Positions 24,822 to 36,995 are shown, counted from the stretch's first letter. The stretch is 64,000 nucleotides of DNA from Welwitschia mirabilis (GCA_051453625.1 JBOZIK010000001.1:110123110-110187109), one strand, 5' to 3'. Numbers and translations: made by a program. The notes: generated from the sequence alone by a model not told the origin.

Positions 24822-24921
24822 NNNNNNNNNNNNNNNNNNNNNNNNNNNNNNNNNNNNNNNNNNNNNNNNNNNNNNNNNNNNNNNNNNNNNNNNNNNNNNN
24901 NNNNNNNNNNNNNNNNNNNNN
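24822..24921. other. Assembly gap (100 N)
   Basis: Inside the E4 3' LTR. The other E4 LTR reads through this place with only a few bases between the flanks (31328 region), so the true gap is probably about zero. Confidence 0.9.
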
Positions 24922-25005
24922 AGCCACGAGATGGACCTCCTACCTTCAAGCTTCTATCACAAGCATATCAAGTACAATTGATGATTTGGAAGTGAAGGGG
25001 GAAAG

Positions 25006-25017
25006 GGTATTTATAGT
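25006..25017 (-). promoter_or_regulatory. TATA box of E4 3' LTR
   Basis: Minus strand ACTATAAATACC, conserved in the family. Confidence 0.55.
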
Positions 25018-25125
25018 TTTACAATGAATTGTAACCCTAGACATTCATTAAAAAAACCTAGCCACTCACATGACCCGTTTAGCACTCTTTATAATGAAAT
25101 TTATTACCATAGTGTAAAAACACTT

Positions 25126-25164
25126 GTCATCCTATCTGTTGTTCACACGATAAATGGGATGATG
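25126..25164. repeat. Palindromic module in E4 3' LTR
   Basis: GTCATCCTATCTG and GGGATGAT arms around GTTCACACGATAAA. The E4 5' LTR copy is at 31529-31569. Confidence 0.6.
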
Positions 25165-25715
25165 CCTTCTTAATGTCTTGAGTTGTATGCCATGTGATCT
25201 CGTAGATTGTCCATGCATGTTACCGATGTTGTTGCCCTATCGGTCGCCCACATGATAGAGGGGATAATGCCTTGGGTTGCATGTCCATATGCTACTATCA
25301 GTTCTATAGCCTTGATGTAATTAAGGTCATCGCCTTGCATGTCATGCAGATTATCAAGGGTACAAGACCACCAATACTTCATGTGCATGTGTTGTCCAAG
25401 TGTTATCCATGTGCTGCTCCTACGTACCTATCATAATGAGTTGTCATCCTGACTGTTGTGAAAATGATAATGGGGATAATACTCTTCCCAAGCTCCTTAA
25501 GTAGTGTAAATTAATCTTCTTTATTTTTAGTCCTCCTTTAGCATGCTGAGTATTAAAATATGCCTAAAATACCTTCAATTATATTAATAATTCCATGTAT
25601 TCATGATCATCTTATTGTCTCTTCATAATCAGTAGAATTGCATCTAAACTCATATAAATGTTCTACAAAAGTACTCTAAGTACACCATTAAATTCTTATA
25701 AATTAGCATCATAAC

Positions 25716-25730
25716 ATAGCCTCTTACTTA
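25716..25730 (-). other. Polypurine tract of E4
   Basis: Minus strand AAGTAAGAGGCTA just before the LTR start TGTTATG. E3 has AAGTGAGGGGCTA in the same place. Primes second-strand synthesis. Confidence 0.65.
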
Positions 25731-28079
25731 ACCTTGTTAATTCCTGATAAAGTAGGCCATCAACTATGTTGTGAGTCAATTTGACTAAGATAATCATCAA
25801 CTACAGAAATGGAATTTAAGTTCTATTTATGATGCAGGAATAGATGATAACAATTCATTAATATAGTTATTGCTACTATAAGCTCCCTGCTTAAACTCAT
25901 CACAATATTTCAAATAAATGTCATACATATAAACAAGTCAATTAATGTAATTGTTATAGTTCAGAAAAATGATAACGTGTGTGCATAAATAAGAAGGTAA
26001 TACTGAAACTGATATGTAAGCTTAAGTAGTAATAATCTCAAAGAATAATGCATCAAAAGCTTATTAATGTTTTCTATAAGAACAAAGTAAAGGAGTAATC
26101 ATGACATTCTTTTTTTCCTTTAAATGATTAGAAGCATAGCTTTGTTTAAAAATCTGTGAGTGTGCTACCTCCTCTTGCTAAATAAATTTTATGAAATGTA
26201 TTCAAGTAATATACAATCATGTCCAAATAATGCATTATAAATATGTATTATTCAATTTTAAAGTAATCCTTAAAAGTGATAGATTTTGTTATAATATTTT
26301 AGAAGAAAGCTCGGAGAGCTATCCTGCCCCCCCACAGGAAAAACAAGTCATCCCAGATTGAATAAAAGAAAAAGGATGACTGTCATCCCCTCTATCGTGG
26401 AGACAACAAACCTAGACAATAGTTTGTAAAATAAGTTGTTTGGACTGATTTAGAAAAAATTCTAGAAAAATTTGACAGCAAGCAAGTATTATAGACGTAA
26501 CATACAAAAAAGAAAAAAATAGAAAGAAGAAAAATGTGAAAAATTTATTTTTAAAAATAGAATCATGGAGAAAGAAATTGATGAGATCATAATCATGCAT
26601 TAGATATAGATAGAAATACTCATAAGTATTCCTCCAATATGTTTTAGAATCCATGAGTCTTTGAAAATTTATAAGTGGATGAATACAAAACCACAAAACC
26701 ACATAGCAAAAACATTAGCATAAAATAAAAAGATCACATCAATCATGGTGAAAAAATTGCATCAATTGATAGTGTAGAAAAGAAAAATAGCTTTTATAAT
26801 AAAAACCTATGAGTGAAAATAGAAAGACAACTAGAGAGCTACTAAATGATCAGGTTCTAATTATTATGTATAAAAAGACACTATAATGATTTTAAAAATC
26901 CCAAAAAAATAACTAAGAAAAAACATAATAAAAAATGGACAATTAGAAAAATGAAGAATATTTGCATACCTATACAAAACTCATCTCTAGCGAAGTCCCT
27001 TGGAAGAAATCNNNNNNNNNNNNNNNNNNNNNNNNNNNNNNNNNNNNNNNNNNNNNNNNNNNNNNNNNNNNNNNNNNNNNNNNNNNNNNNNNNNNNNNNN
27101 NNNNNNNNNNNNNNNNNNNNNNNNNNNNNNNNNNNNNNNNNNNNNNNNNNNNNNNNNNNNNNNNNNNNNNNNNNNNNNNNNNNNNNNNNNNNNNNNNNNN
27201 NNNNNNNNNNNNNNNNNNNNNNNNNNNNNNNNNNNNNNNNNNNNNNNNNNNNNNNNNNNNNNNNNNNNNNNNNNNNNNNNNNNNNNNNNNNNNNNNNNNN
27301 NNNNNNNNNNNNNNNNNNNNNNNNNNNNNNNNNNNNNNNNNNNNNNNNNNNNNNNNNNNNNNNNNNNNNNNNNNNNNNNNNNNNNNNNNNNNNNNNNNNN
27401 NNNNNNNNNNNNNNNNNNNNNNNNNNNNNNNNNNNNNNNNNNNNNNNNNNNNNNNNNNNNNNNNNNNNNNNNNNNNNNNNNNNNNNNNNNNNNNNNNNNN
27501 NNNNNNNNNNNNNNNNNNNNNNNNNNNNNNNNNNNNNNNNNNNNNNNNNNNNNNNNNNNNNNNNNNNNNNNNNNNNNNNNNNNNNNNNNNNNNNNNNNNN
27601 NNNNNNNNNNNNNNNNNNNNNNNNNNNNNNNNNNNNNNNNNNNNNNNNNNNNNNNNNNNNNNNNNNNNNNNNNNNNNNNNNNNNNNNNNNNNNNNNNNNN
27701 NNNNNNNNNNNNNNNNNNNNNNNNNNNNNNNNNNNNNNNNNNNNNNNNNNNNNNNNNNNNNNNNGCCCAAGTAAAATATTTACTAATCATGGTAACTTCA
27801 TAAAGTAAAACATTAGTCAAGTTGAAGATGTTCAAGTGATAATATGACCTTTACCAAAAGAATCAGCTAAAGAAAAATTAAGATAATGGTAGGGAAAAAA
27901 TTCCCACATAAGTGCTTGTATCATGTTCAAGGTTAATTAATAGATGTTTTAATGATTCTTTAACCTTTTATCTATTAACTTCTGAATTTCCCAAGTGTTT
28001 TGATTGGAAGTTTCAACATAGTCATTTTAAAAAGGTACTTTTCTGAAAGATAAGAACCTAATCGTTGAGAAGTTTAACT
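25731..28079 (-). other. E4 3' internal region with large gap
   Basis: 25731-27011 and 27765-28079 show no readable protein; 27012-27764 is a 753-base run of N. A C-rich spot (TGCCCCCCCACAGG) and a palindromic module lie near 26325-26405. Confidence 0.5.
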
Positions 28080-29830
28080 AGTTATATAAAAAGTGCATTC
28101 TTATATTTTTTAGAAAAATAAGGGTCAAACCAAACAAAAACTAATTGATGAAACATAAGAGGTATGAAATTATTGTGGATTAAAATCAATTAGATATAAA
28201 GAAAGTAAAATGATAAAGTTCTGAGAGCACAAACTTCATAGTCTAAATAAGAGATAAAAAAGTGATACATTTCATTGATAAGTAATTTCTTATGAATATA
28301 GTATAAAGCATGAGTATCATTAGATAATTCATTCAAAGTACTACTCATAGAATGAATCCAAGAAATCTTTAAGGGATTTTAATAATGTTTCATAAGATGA
28401 AGAAGTTCCTTAAGATTTAATTAAAAGCATGGATTATTATTAAGAAGATAAGGCTTATCCAAATGTAAAATTCCAAGATATTCCAAGTTAAACTTTTTAA
28501 AAGAACAACTATTAAAAACATAAGGTATAGTGGACTTGGTAAAAAAAGAAGGATTGTTACTTTAAGAATCACATGCATGTTTGCAAGTAAGAGATTAAGA
28601 GATAAGAGAAATAGACTCTTTAAAATAATGGGTGTTATGAGAATCAAGGAAAGAAACATGGCCTTGATAATTACATGAAGGTGTAATTGGAAGGGATGGA
28701 GAAATATTATCATTTTCAAGATTATGAGGTAATATGAGGATGGAAATAGAAGTGGAAGGAGAGTGGAGGTAAGGATGTAACTTGGAATTGGACATGAAGG
28801 CATAGATGGAAACAATGTAGAAATATGGGTAGAATGAAAATGTCTATTCTCTAAGAAGTTGGAATGAATCTTGATGTGTCCTTCATTGCTTTTAATTTCT
28901 GCACTAGTATCCATGTTATTATAGAAGTTGATTGTACTTTCATCTTCATTGATTATGACTATATCTTCCTTCTCTCATTGAAGATTACTCTCACCTTCTA
29001 AATGATTAGATTCATCAAAAATATTATCAACAGAAATAGGAGCATCATCTTCATCATTGATTGAAAGGTTTTTAGTATTCTCATAATTAGATTCCTCATG
29101 TCGATTATCTAACAGAAGATGAATGGCAGGGATATAATCTAACATCTTAATATCATCCAATAATAAGTGGTCATCGTCATCTCAATTATTGGCATGTTGA
29201 GTTATATTATTATTGTCCCCTTTTTGATTATCTCCTAATGAGTAGGATGTTAAAGTTTGATTCATAAATCCATCTTCAAGTTGAAAGGAAAAATCATCAT
29301 CATCAGTAATTTCTAAGTTTTCCTCATTTCCCTCAAGATAGGATGGAGTAAAATAGTTGTGAGGATGTTATATAAAAGATCCTTGGATATGTAAAAGAGA
29401 TTATTACAAGTTTTCAACTAATTTCTCCAAGTTCTTATTGGTGTTTTCTTGGTTTATTATCATTTCACCGATAATTTCTCTTAATGAATCTTTTGCTTTT
29501 TCATAGTAGTTGATGGGAGATGGTTCTTCTTAGTAGTAGAGCATGGAAGATGATTGGGATTGAAAAACATAATTGTAAGAGATTTGTATAAATAAGGTGG
29601 AATCCCTAAAATATGAAGAATCTTCAGCATTATATTGATACAAGAGTTGAAAAGAAGAAGAAAAATAATAGGTAGGTTAATAAAAAGAAGGGGCCCAATT
29701 CCTATTTTCAACATGATTTTGTGATGATCACCCTCTTTTGGCAAAGATTTCTCGAAGTATTTTATTACCAAAGTCCTCATCATTTTGCAAGTTTATTCTC
29801 CTTTCAGAAAGAAGTTACAACGGTTTTTCT
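28080..29830 (-). pseudogene. Long decayed ORF of E4, Gag-like start then unknown acidic and C-terminal parts
   Basis: Reading from 29820 downward, one frame stays readable to about 28800 with about nine stops; a frameshift there moves it to the next frame until about 28090. The first part (INLQNDEDFGNKILREIFAK, NRNWAPSF, YYFSSSFQLLYQYNAEDSSYF) is Asn/Gln/Tyr-rich and ends in a likely coiled coil (EMIINQENTNKNLEKLVENL), like the end of E3 Gag. Next is a strongly acidic stretch (ITDDDDFSFQLEDGF, NDEDDAPISVDNIFDES), then after the shift LGILHLDKPYLLNNNPC, HSMSSTLNELSNDTHALYYI and LDYEVCALRTLSFYF. No family recognised for the last two parts. In place of pol in a non-autonomous element. Confidence 0.5.
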
Positions 29831-29989
29831 ATTATGATTCGTTGAAGCAAGTGAGAAGATTGAAATAAGAAAGTTTTTAGATTCAAAGTGGTAAGGAAGA
29901 TAGGTACACAATAAAGATCAAGGTTTTTGGAGGTTTTCATTTCTTAACACTCAAAAATATGGAATCATTATTAAAAACTACATAGAGAA

Positions 29990-30150
29990 AAGAAAATCTA
30001 ATTCTATGATAGAAAGAAAAAAGAAAGAAATTCTAGAATTTGCATACTTGTGTTGTACATACCTGAATTTTTATTTAAATTTGAATAATTCTTGATTTTT
30101 CTATTAATCTAGTTCCTTGCTGGCTGATATTTCATCTTTCTTCTAGAATT
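29990..30150 (-). pseudogene. gag start remnant of E4
   Basis: Minus strand AGATGAAATATCA (ATG at 30135-30133) aligns with the gag starts of E1 (KKYQRE) and E3 (MKYQRE), including a following ATTCAGGTATG segment seen as CTCCAGGTATG in E1. Stops follow at once. It shows that E4 derives from the same gag-bearing ancestor. Confidence 0.55.
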
Positions 30151-30625
30151 CCTTGTATTCTTGTATGTACAAATAGTAAATAAAAACCAAAATTAAATGT
30201 AATGGACTATTATCCACTTGGTCATGGAGACAACAGGAAGGACAATGATTATAGAAGGACTAAACTCAAAAAACTACAAAACTCTAAAAACTACAAAAAG
30301 AAAGATTATAGAAACTAGACTGATATTCCTACTATCATGGGGATGACAGATAGGATAATAGTACTTTATTATTAAATTGTAAACAGAATAAAAAATTGCA
30401 AAAATAGAAACTAAATTTGAAATTTTAGAACTATCATGTCCTATGTTGTCTAGATGATAGAGAGAATGATGGGATTCCTAAAATTTATAGAAAACAAAAT
30501 TTTGCAAAAATAAATCTACCTTAAATTGCACTATAAATACAACATTAATTCAAATAGATAACCTGAACAAAAAGATTTAATATACTTATCTAGTTAATGA
30601 TAATCCTCTTAGCTCCTTGTGACCT
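30151..30625 (-). other. Leader of E4 with palindromic modules
   Basis: Aligns with the E1 leader just after the primer site. Modules at about 30205-30245, 30322-30362 (ATTCCTACTATCATG ... ATGACAGATAGGATA) and 30431-30472 (TATCATGTCC ... TAGATGATAG). Confidence 0.6.
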
Positions 30626-30643
30626 TTTATAGGAATGGAGCTA
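30626..30643 (-). other. Decayed primer binding site of E4
   Basis: Minus strand TTAGCTCCATTCCTATAAA aligned to TGGCACCATTGCCAAGAAA of E1, 3 bases from the LTR. Confidence 0.7.
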
Positions 30644-30646
30644 AAA

Positions 30647-32121
30647 TGTTGTAATGTGAATTTATGCAATCTTAAAATTCTTCAAGTAAACTTGTAAATC
30701 ATATAACTTGCATAAAAACACATGCTAGTATAGATGGAAGTTTACCTAAATGTTATAATCCCAATGAATGCACTAAGCTCAGAGTTAGAGAATTGATTTT
30801 TAAAGGTAGTTTTTGAGTCTTTTATCTTTTACTGACAGAAAGTAAATAATAAAGTAAATGTAATGCAGGTAAATGAAGATAAAATACAAGTGCATGGAAG
30901 TGGAAATAAAATGGATTCACTTGGTTCTTAATCCTTTTATTACAAGGACTCGCTTCTAGTATTTTTGTCATAAAGACTATCCTTTCTATAATTCATATCA
31001 ATCAAGAAAAGTATCTACTAATTCTTAATCAACATAAAACATTAGATCTATCAAGTAGAATATGCAATATGTAATATGAATGAAATAAAAATGCAATGCA
31101 AACCTACTACTAACTAAGGTCAACCTTAACAATGATTTCCCTCATGATCTAAATAAATCCAAGCTTGTCACTAACTAAGATCAACTTAAACTATAAGGGA
31201 CATTCATAAAATTGAAGTGAAAAGAGTAATTGTATTAATCAAAAGAACTTTACATCTACTTACAATAGAATAATAGCACCTCAATGGAAGAGACACAGAC
31301 TAACATCAAGAAAACCCCTTTCTACAACCACGGGATGGACCTCCTACCTTCAAGTTTCTAACACAATCATATCAAATACAAAAGATGGTTTGAAAGTGAA
31401 GGGGAAAAGGTATTTATAATTTTATAATAAACTATAATCCTAGGCATTCGTTAAGGAAACCCTAACCACCCACATGACCCATTTGGCACTCTTTACAATG
31501 AAATTTATTACCGCAGTGTAAAAAGAGTTGTCATCTTATCTATTGTCCATATGACAGATGGGACAATAACTTCTTAACACCTTGAGTTGTGTGCCCTATG
31601 CTCCCGTGGTTTTCCCTGGGTATGTTACTGATGTTGTTGTCCTATCAGTTGTCCACATAATAAAGGGGACAACACCTTGGGTTACGTGCCCATGTGCTAC
31701 CGTCAGTTCTATAGCCTTAATGTAACTAAGATCATCACCATGCATGTCATGGGGTTGACCAAGGATATGACACCACTAATACTTCATGTGCATGTGTTGT
31801 TCAAGTATTGTCCATGTGCTGCTCTTGCATAGTTATCATAATGAGTTGTCATCTAGACTAACGTGGGGACGATAGTGGGGATGATACTCTTCCCAAGCTC
31901 CTCAAGTAGCATAAATTGGTTTTCTTCACCTTTAGTCCTCCTTCAATATGGTAAGTATCGAAACATGCCTAAAATGCCTCCAATTGTGCCAATAATTACA
32001 TGTATTCGTGATCATCTTGTCTTCTCTCCATAATCAGCAGAATTACATCTAAACTTATATAAATGTCCTATAAAAGTACTCCAAATACACCATTAAATTT
32101 CTACAAATTAGCATCACAATA
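30647..32121 (-). repeat. 5' LTR of E4
   Basis: Minus strand from TATTGTGATGCTAATTTGTA at 32121 to TTCACATTACAACA at 30647. Modules at 31529-31569, about 31640-31680 and about 31846-31890. Confidence 0.88.
31409..31420 (-). promoter_or_regulatory. TATA box of E4 5' LTR
   Basis: Minus strand ATTATAAATACC, aligned with the conserved family TATA box, one base decayed. Confidence 0.5.
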
Positions 32122-32126
32122 TCAAG

Positions 32127-32420
32127 CCAAGATAAAACATGATAACAAGATAATCCATAATCAATTTCAATTAAGTTAACTAGTCAAGTTAAGTAGTTCT
32201 TTTATATAATATCCAAGTGCATCTTTTACACAATAAGTTAACTCTAAATGGTTAGGTCCTTATCTTATAAAAAAGTACATTTTAATGACTCAGTTAAAAT
32301 CTCTGATTCAAAAAGTAGGAAAATTCAAAAGGTTAATGAAAAAAGGTTGAAAATCTATGAATCATCTACTAATCAAACCTTAAACATGATAGAAGTACTT
32401 GTCCTGGAAGCCCCTCTTAA
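32127..32420 (+). pseudogene. Integrase C-terminus of E3, right of E4
   Basis: Continues the integrase cut at 24144. The frame shows KIKHDNKIIHNQFQ, the part before the C-terminal domain (in relatives ..K.FHD.KI...F). Near 32245 NSKWLGPYLIKKY matches the NSRW.GPF.V..V motif. Shifts and stops follow. The TCAAG duplication at 32122-32126 separates it from E4. Confidence 0.75.
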
Positions 32421-34718
32421 TGAAATGAACTTTTATTCTATCATTGTCTAAATTCTTTCTTAGTCAATTCCTGAGATAGACATCATGCTATCACTTAAAC
32501 ATCTTTAACTCATGTATTACATTATCAAGTTACCATCATTAGTAATCTTTTATATTGATATTTCAAAGTAATAAAACTGGATTCAACTAATCATAAGATA
32601 TTTATATCTCTATAAACTTTATTTAAAAGGAAGATGCCTAAGTAATTTTATTTTCTCTCGATAGTGTAATTCTTTTGTTAGTTGGGCATGGTCTTACTTA
32701 TTTCTCATCTCATTACTTCATCCTTATTCTTATCACTACTTGATCATGTGAAATATTTACACTTCCCCCTAAAAAATTATTTAAAAAAATAGAGAGAGAA
32801 AGATAAAAGAAGAAAAGAAGTTATTTTTATCTAAAGTAAACCATAATTTCCTACTACAATTGCACCAAGATAAATTTTCTTGAGAGGGTCCTTTAGTAGC
32901 ATGAGATGGTAGCTATGGAGAACTCCATCAGGAGGTCAGTTAATCATGCTATATGGGTCCTTACTTCTCTAATAGTGATTGCATTTCTGTCACTATGGAA
33001 AAATAATTTTTTTATTTAGAGGCTATGGGATCAATGATGTTCCTAGTATCATCAGAGGCATTGCTTATTTTCTAGATTTATTTTTATGTATAATACTTTT
33101 ACATGATCTTTCTACTTTTTTGAATTCTAGTATTGTTTTAGATTAAGAAGATAAGTCCATTTTTTAGTATCTTTTGATCTTATCATTCATTGCTTGAAAA
33201 CATTAGCTATACTTTAAATCATCATACTCATTCCCTATTCAAGTAATACTTTATGAGTTATTACATAATTTCATACATCATTAATCAAGTCATTTTATGA
33301 TTTTTCCCAAGGGATTTTGTTAAGTTAAAATTTAGGATAGGTAAACAATCTTCTTCATGTTTCTAGTTGTCCATTTTTATTTTTGTTTTTCTTAATTATT
33401 TTATCAAGTTTTTCAAAGTTATTTTCATACTTTTTTAGCATAATATTTTGAATTTTCTCATTTAGTAGTTTCTTATTAATTTTACTTGAGGTTTTTACCC
33501 ATAAGGATTGTTCTTCTTTTAACACTTTTTGACTAATGATGATGATACTTTCTATTTTTATTTTTTTTATAGTTTTATCTTGCTACTTTAACATGCTTAC
33601 TAAGTTTCAGCACATTTGAGGATTTTTTTGAACATTGCTTCTTTCTACTTAGTGTATTATCATGGTTCTGGATCTATCCTTTTCTCTTTGAGTTCCTTCC
33701 ACATTATCTCTTTTTCTATGATCACTTTTGAGGATGATTCTTTACTTTTATAGATCTTTCTAATTTTTTGATGATTTTATTAGGCTTTATTATTGCTTTT
33801 CTTACCTATATAACCCTTTTTAGCATTTACTATTTTTCAAAAACCTTTTTTTCCTAAGTGTTACCTCATGTTTAGCATCTGGATGATGAGGTGAATCAGA
33901 CTAGTATTTCTAGTACTATTGCCATACAGGACATATTGTTTCACTTGAAGGGGTAAAGGACATCTTTATGAGATATTTTTAATATATCAATCACAATTTT
34001 TAATCTTAAGGATTATTTTTTTTAAATCCTTCATAATACTTGTGATGAAATTATTTTCTTATGATTTCATATTAGTGGTATAGTCTGCATCATAGACATG
34101 ATTAAGTAGGTCATAGTAGCACAATTATAGGACCCTCTTGTAAGTATGATATAGGAAATTCAGAAAAACTATGGATAAGGGGAGTAATGTTATAATTATT
34201 CTTTGTATTTCACCATTTATAAATTGTTCTTTAAACTCACTAATTGATTTATACACATTCTTTTGAGTTATTATTACCTAGTTGACACACATCATTTTAA
34301 GTTATTATTACTTTAATTATGATTCCACATCATCCTTTTTAAATTATCATGATTACATCTTATGATGACTATTGTGTATGACATCCAATTGTTATCTTGT
34401 AATGTGTTAAATGTTTTATGTGGAAAGCCAATGAAGATTCTAGTGCTACTATTTTTTTGATGATGATGAACATAAACACTTAACTTTTATCTTGAATTTA
34501 TAAGCCTATTATCCACATGGTTGTCTCAATGACATTTAGAATAACAGATCTACTATGCATCCCACATAGGTATTATGGTAGTTAATTAGTTTTGATATTT
34601 GATCCTGTATGGTAAAGATTTTTGAACTTAATTTGCATTTTTTTGCTTGCTATTTATATTGGTAAAATTATCTTGCAATCTATAGTTGATCACTTACTTT
34701 ATTAGGGACTAACAAGGC
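32421..34718 (+). other. E3 region after pol, no gene recognised
   Basis: About 2.3 kb without readable protein. An env-like gene would sit here in some Athila elements; none is visible. A palindromic module lies near 34500-34550. Confidence 0.5.
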
Positions 34719-34732
34719 TAAGTGAGGGGCTA
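34719..34732 (+). other. Polypurine tract of E3
   Basis: TAAGTGAGGGGCTA directly before the LTR start TGTTGCAATG. Confidence 0.75.
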
Positions 34733-35989
34733 TGTTGCAATGTGAATTTATATGTATTTGATGTGGTATTTTGAGTACTTTTATAGGACATTTATATAGA
34801 TTTAGATGTAATTCTAATGTTTATGATGATTTGATGGGATGATCATGGAAACACACAATTATTAGCATATTTGAAGGCATTTCAAGCATATTATAATACT
34901 TAGTATTCAAAGGAAAAGAAAAATGGTGGAGGAGGTTGATTTCTCTTAGCTAGAATCCTTAAGAAGACTATTATCTCTTATGTCATCCAAATAACAGTTA
35001 GGATGATAAAGATGCTAACATGGACTTTAGACTGTTGGGTTGATTGCAGAGCTAAAAGCTAATGACTCACTTCTTATTTTAGGATATCATCCCCAGTGTT
35101 ATCCAATGACAGATAAGATGAAAACTATTTTGTATCAATCGAAATGAGTTATCTTTGTAATGGGATCATGTACCTCATGTGGATTACTAGAATTTCTTCT
35201 CTATCTTTTAGGGATTTGCTTCTATAACTTTAATGTAAAACTATAAATACCCCTCTTACCTTTACTTCCATTTCCATCTTTTATACCAAATATTCTTATG
35301 ATAGGAGATTGAAGGACACGAGATTCATCCATAGCTACAGAGAGAAGTTTCCCTTGGTATTGGGCTAAGTATCCATCATTGAGGTGTTATTATATCATTT
35401 ATAAATGGATGTTAATTCATCATTAATACAAGAAATATTTTCAATTCTATGGTGTGAACCTTATTTATGGTTTAAGTTGATTATGATTCTTTGATAACTT
35501 GATAGTTTGTCTAGATCATAAGAATAGCTTCTATTAATGTTGACATTATTATTTTAGCTCTTGACTTGAATTTAATTTTATGTAATTTTCATATTTAAAT
35601 TTATTCATATTATATTTGATGTATCTTATAGCTTGTGTTAATTAGGGATGAGTAATAGCTCTTCCTAATTGATCTAAGTTTTAAGAGATGATTCTTATAA
35701 CAAAAGGATTGAAATTCAAATAAATTTATTACACTTGTATTTCATCCATTTGCATTTCATCATCGTTTATCTTACATTACATTTGCATTATTCTGTATTT
35801 TCATTTATAAAAAGAAAATGCCTACGAATACTTTGTGAAATCAATTCTCTAACTTCTATTCTAGTGTCTTCAATGGACTATGACATTTGGGTTAACTCCT
35901 GTCTATATTAGTGTGCATTTTTTTACAAGTATTATTATTTATAAGTTTTACCTAAGGATCTAAATATTATACAAATTCAAATCACAATA
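34733..35989 (+). repeat. 3' LTR of E3
   Basis: Starts TGTTGCAATGTGAATT, ends AATCACAATA, followed by the duplication AAATA. TATA box CTATAAATAC at 35241. Decayed palindromic modules near 34975-35015 and 35080-35125. Confidence 0.88.
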
Positions 35990-36194
35990 AAATAACATGT
36001 AAATATGTAATCCTAGTTAGTGGTTATAACTAGTAAATAATTAATATAGTCATTAGTTAATACAAAATTAAGGAGAATTGTTGAACCTAAAACTTTTAGG
36101 AATTGTACCTTTTCATTAGAGGTAAAACCATCATAATTATTCAAATATATAATTTTAAGTATTTTGAAGTTCTCATTATATGCCAATCAAATCA

Positions 36195-36275
36195 TCTAAA
36201 GTTTTGAACCCATGATCTTTTAAATGAAGCCTAAGTATTCCATCAGTTAAACTATAATCCAATTGGATTATAATT
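36195..36275 (-). repeat. tRNA-like module, possible SINE
   Basis: Minus strand holds TATAGTTTAACTGATGG, like a tRNA A box, and GGGTTCAAAAC, like a B box, about 30 bases apart. This is the spacing of a tRNA-derived SINE head. No poly(A) tail or target duplication found, and no cloverleaf, so not a tRNA gene. Confidence 0.4.
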
Positions 36276-36894
36276 AACTAGGATAAAATAAATCATTATT
36301 ATATCATATAAAATAAATATATATAGTAATATAAGAATATTAAAAAAATATAATGGAAGAAGCACATGAAAATGACCAAAGTGATGTAACATAAAAAATG
36401 GTGATAAAGATTTTTTAAAAAATGAAAATTCATAAAAAAAAGAAAAAGAAAAGACTACATAAGAAAGAAATAAATATATATTATTTTTAAATAAAATAAA
36501 CCATGTCAAATATGTTTTATATAAGGTTTAATATTTTCAAATGTCTATTTAATAAGTTTTAATATTTTTAATTTTTCATGTAAAAATATAAAAGATACAA
36601 AAGTAATATTTTACATAAGGTAATATATTTTTAAATTTTAGTTAATAGTAGAATTTTAAGGCCTAAAATATATTTCCTTTTTAAGTATTTAAATAAAGAA
36701 GTAGATTTATAACTTATAATAATTGAAGACAAGTAAAAGGAATTATTATGTTCATTATTTAAGACTTACCACTATAGTTGTTCTCTTAAATTATAATATT
36801 ACTATTTATATGATGCAAGACTTCAAGTATGAATTTGTTACTAAGGTATCAAACATATTTTCACTTAGCCAAATGTAAATATTAGAAAAAAAAA
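36276..36894. other. No gene seen
   Basis: AT-rich sequence. A minus-strand 85-codon frame here (36252-36509) is Phe/Ile/Leu-rich low-complexity translation, not a convincing protein. Confidence 0.4.
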
Positions 36895-36995
36895 TAGATG
36901 AATTTTCTTTGTAATGTTAATTTTGAAATTCAATATCATGGGGTAAAAAAGAAGGTAACAGATGCTCTTAATCAAAACATATTTTGAAAGATTAA
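36895..36995 (+). pseudogene. RNase H end of a Ty3/gypsy element
   Basis: Reads NFEIQYHGVKKKVTDALNQN, matching the segment after RNase H in Ty3 Pol (FEIEYHPGKKNVVADALSRR). It lies about 80 bases before a polypurine tract and an LTR start, so nearly all of integrase is missing: a deleted element. Confidence 0.6.

Larger units (their letters stand above)
24145..25715 (-). repeat. 3' LTR of E4
   Basis: Minus strand TGTTATGATGCTAATTTATA at 25715 to TTCACATCGCAATA at 24145. Matches 30647-32121 along its length. Contains palindromic modules (25126-25164, about 25220-25270, about 25438-25480). Confidence 0.88.
24145..32121 (-). mobile_element. E4: complete non-autonomous member of the Athila-like LTR family, nested in E3
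   Basis: The LTRs at 30647-32121 (5') and 24145-25715 (3'), primer site at 30626-30643 and polypurine tract at 25716 are all on the minus strand. The exact 5-base duplication TCAAG lies at 24140-24144 and 32122-32126, which proves insertion into the E3 integrase. Internal sequence is about 4.9 kb (753 N). A gag start and a long unidentified decayed ORF are present; no RT, RNase H or integrase motif is seen, though the gap could hide up to 250 codons. LTRs and primer site are related to E1 and E3, so it probably moved with proteins of autonomous relatives. Confidence 0.9.
16942..35989 (+). mobile_element. E3: complete Athila-like Ty3/gypsy element, split by E4
   Basis: Both LTRs (16942-18180 and 34733-35989), primer site, gag, protease, RT, RNase H, integrase and polypurine tract are in the canonical order. 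The 5-base target duplication AAATA is exact on both sides (16937-16941 and 35990-35994). The span is 19048 bases; without E4 and its extra TCAAG it is about 11.07 kb, a usual size for Athila elements. All reading frames are broken. The two LTRs differ by roughly a fifth to a quarter by eye, which indicates an old insertion. Confidence 0.9.

Noticed and set aside
24145-25715. Solo LTR
   Set aside because: First seen as a solo LTR, but the flanking TCAAG matches the far side of the LTR at 30647-32121, so it is the 3' LTR of E4.
26951-27835. Several frames of 266-285 codons on both strands
   Set aside because: They consist of the 753-base N run with a few real codons at the edges.
28417-28914. 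165-codon ORF as a hydrophobic membrane protein
   Set aside because: Only its first third follows the decayed E4 frame; the Leu/Ile-rich rest is an out-of-frame reading of the sequence that continues sensibly in the next frame.
32421-34718. env-like gene of E3
   Set aside because: Same reason: no protein-like frame longer than chance.
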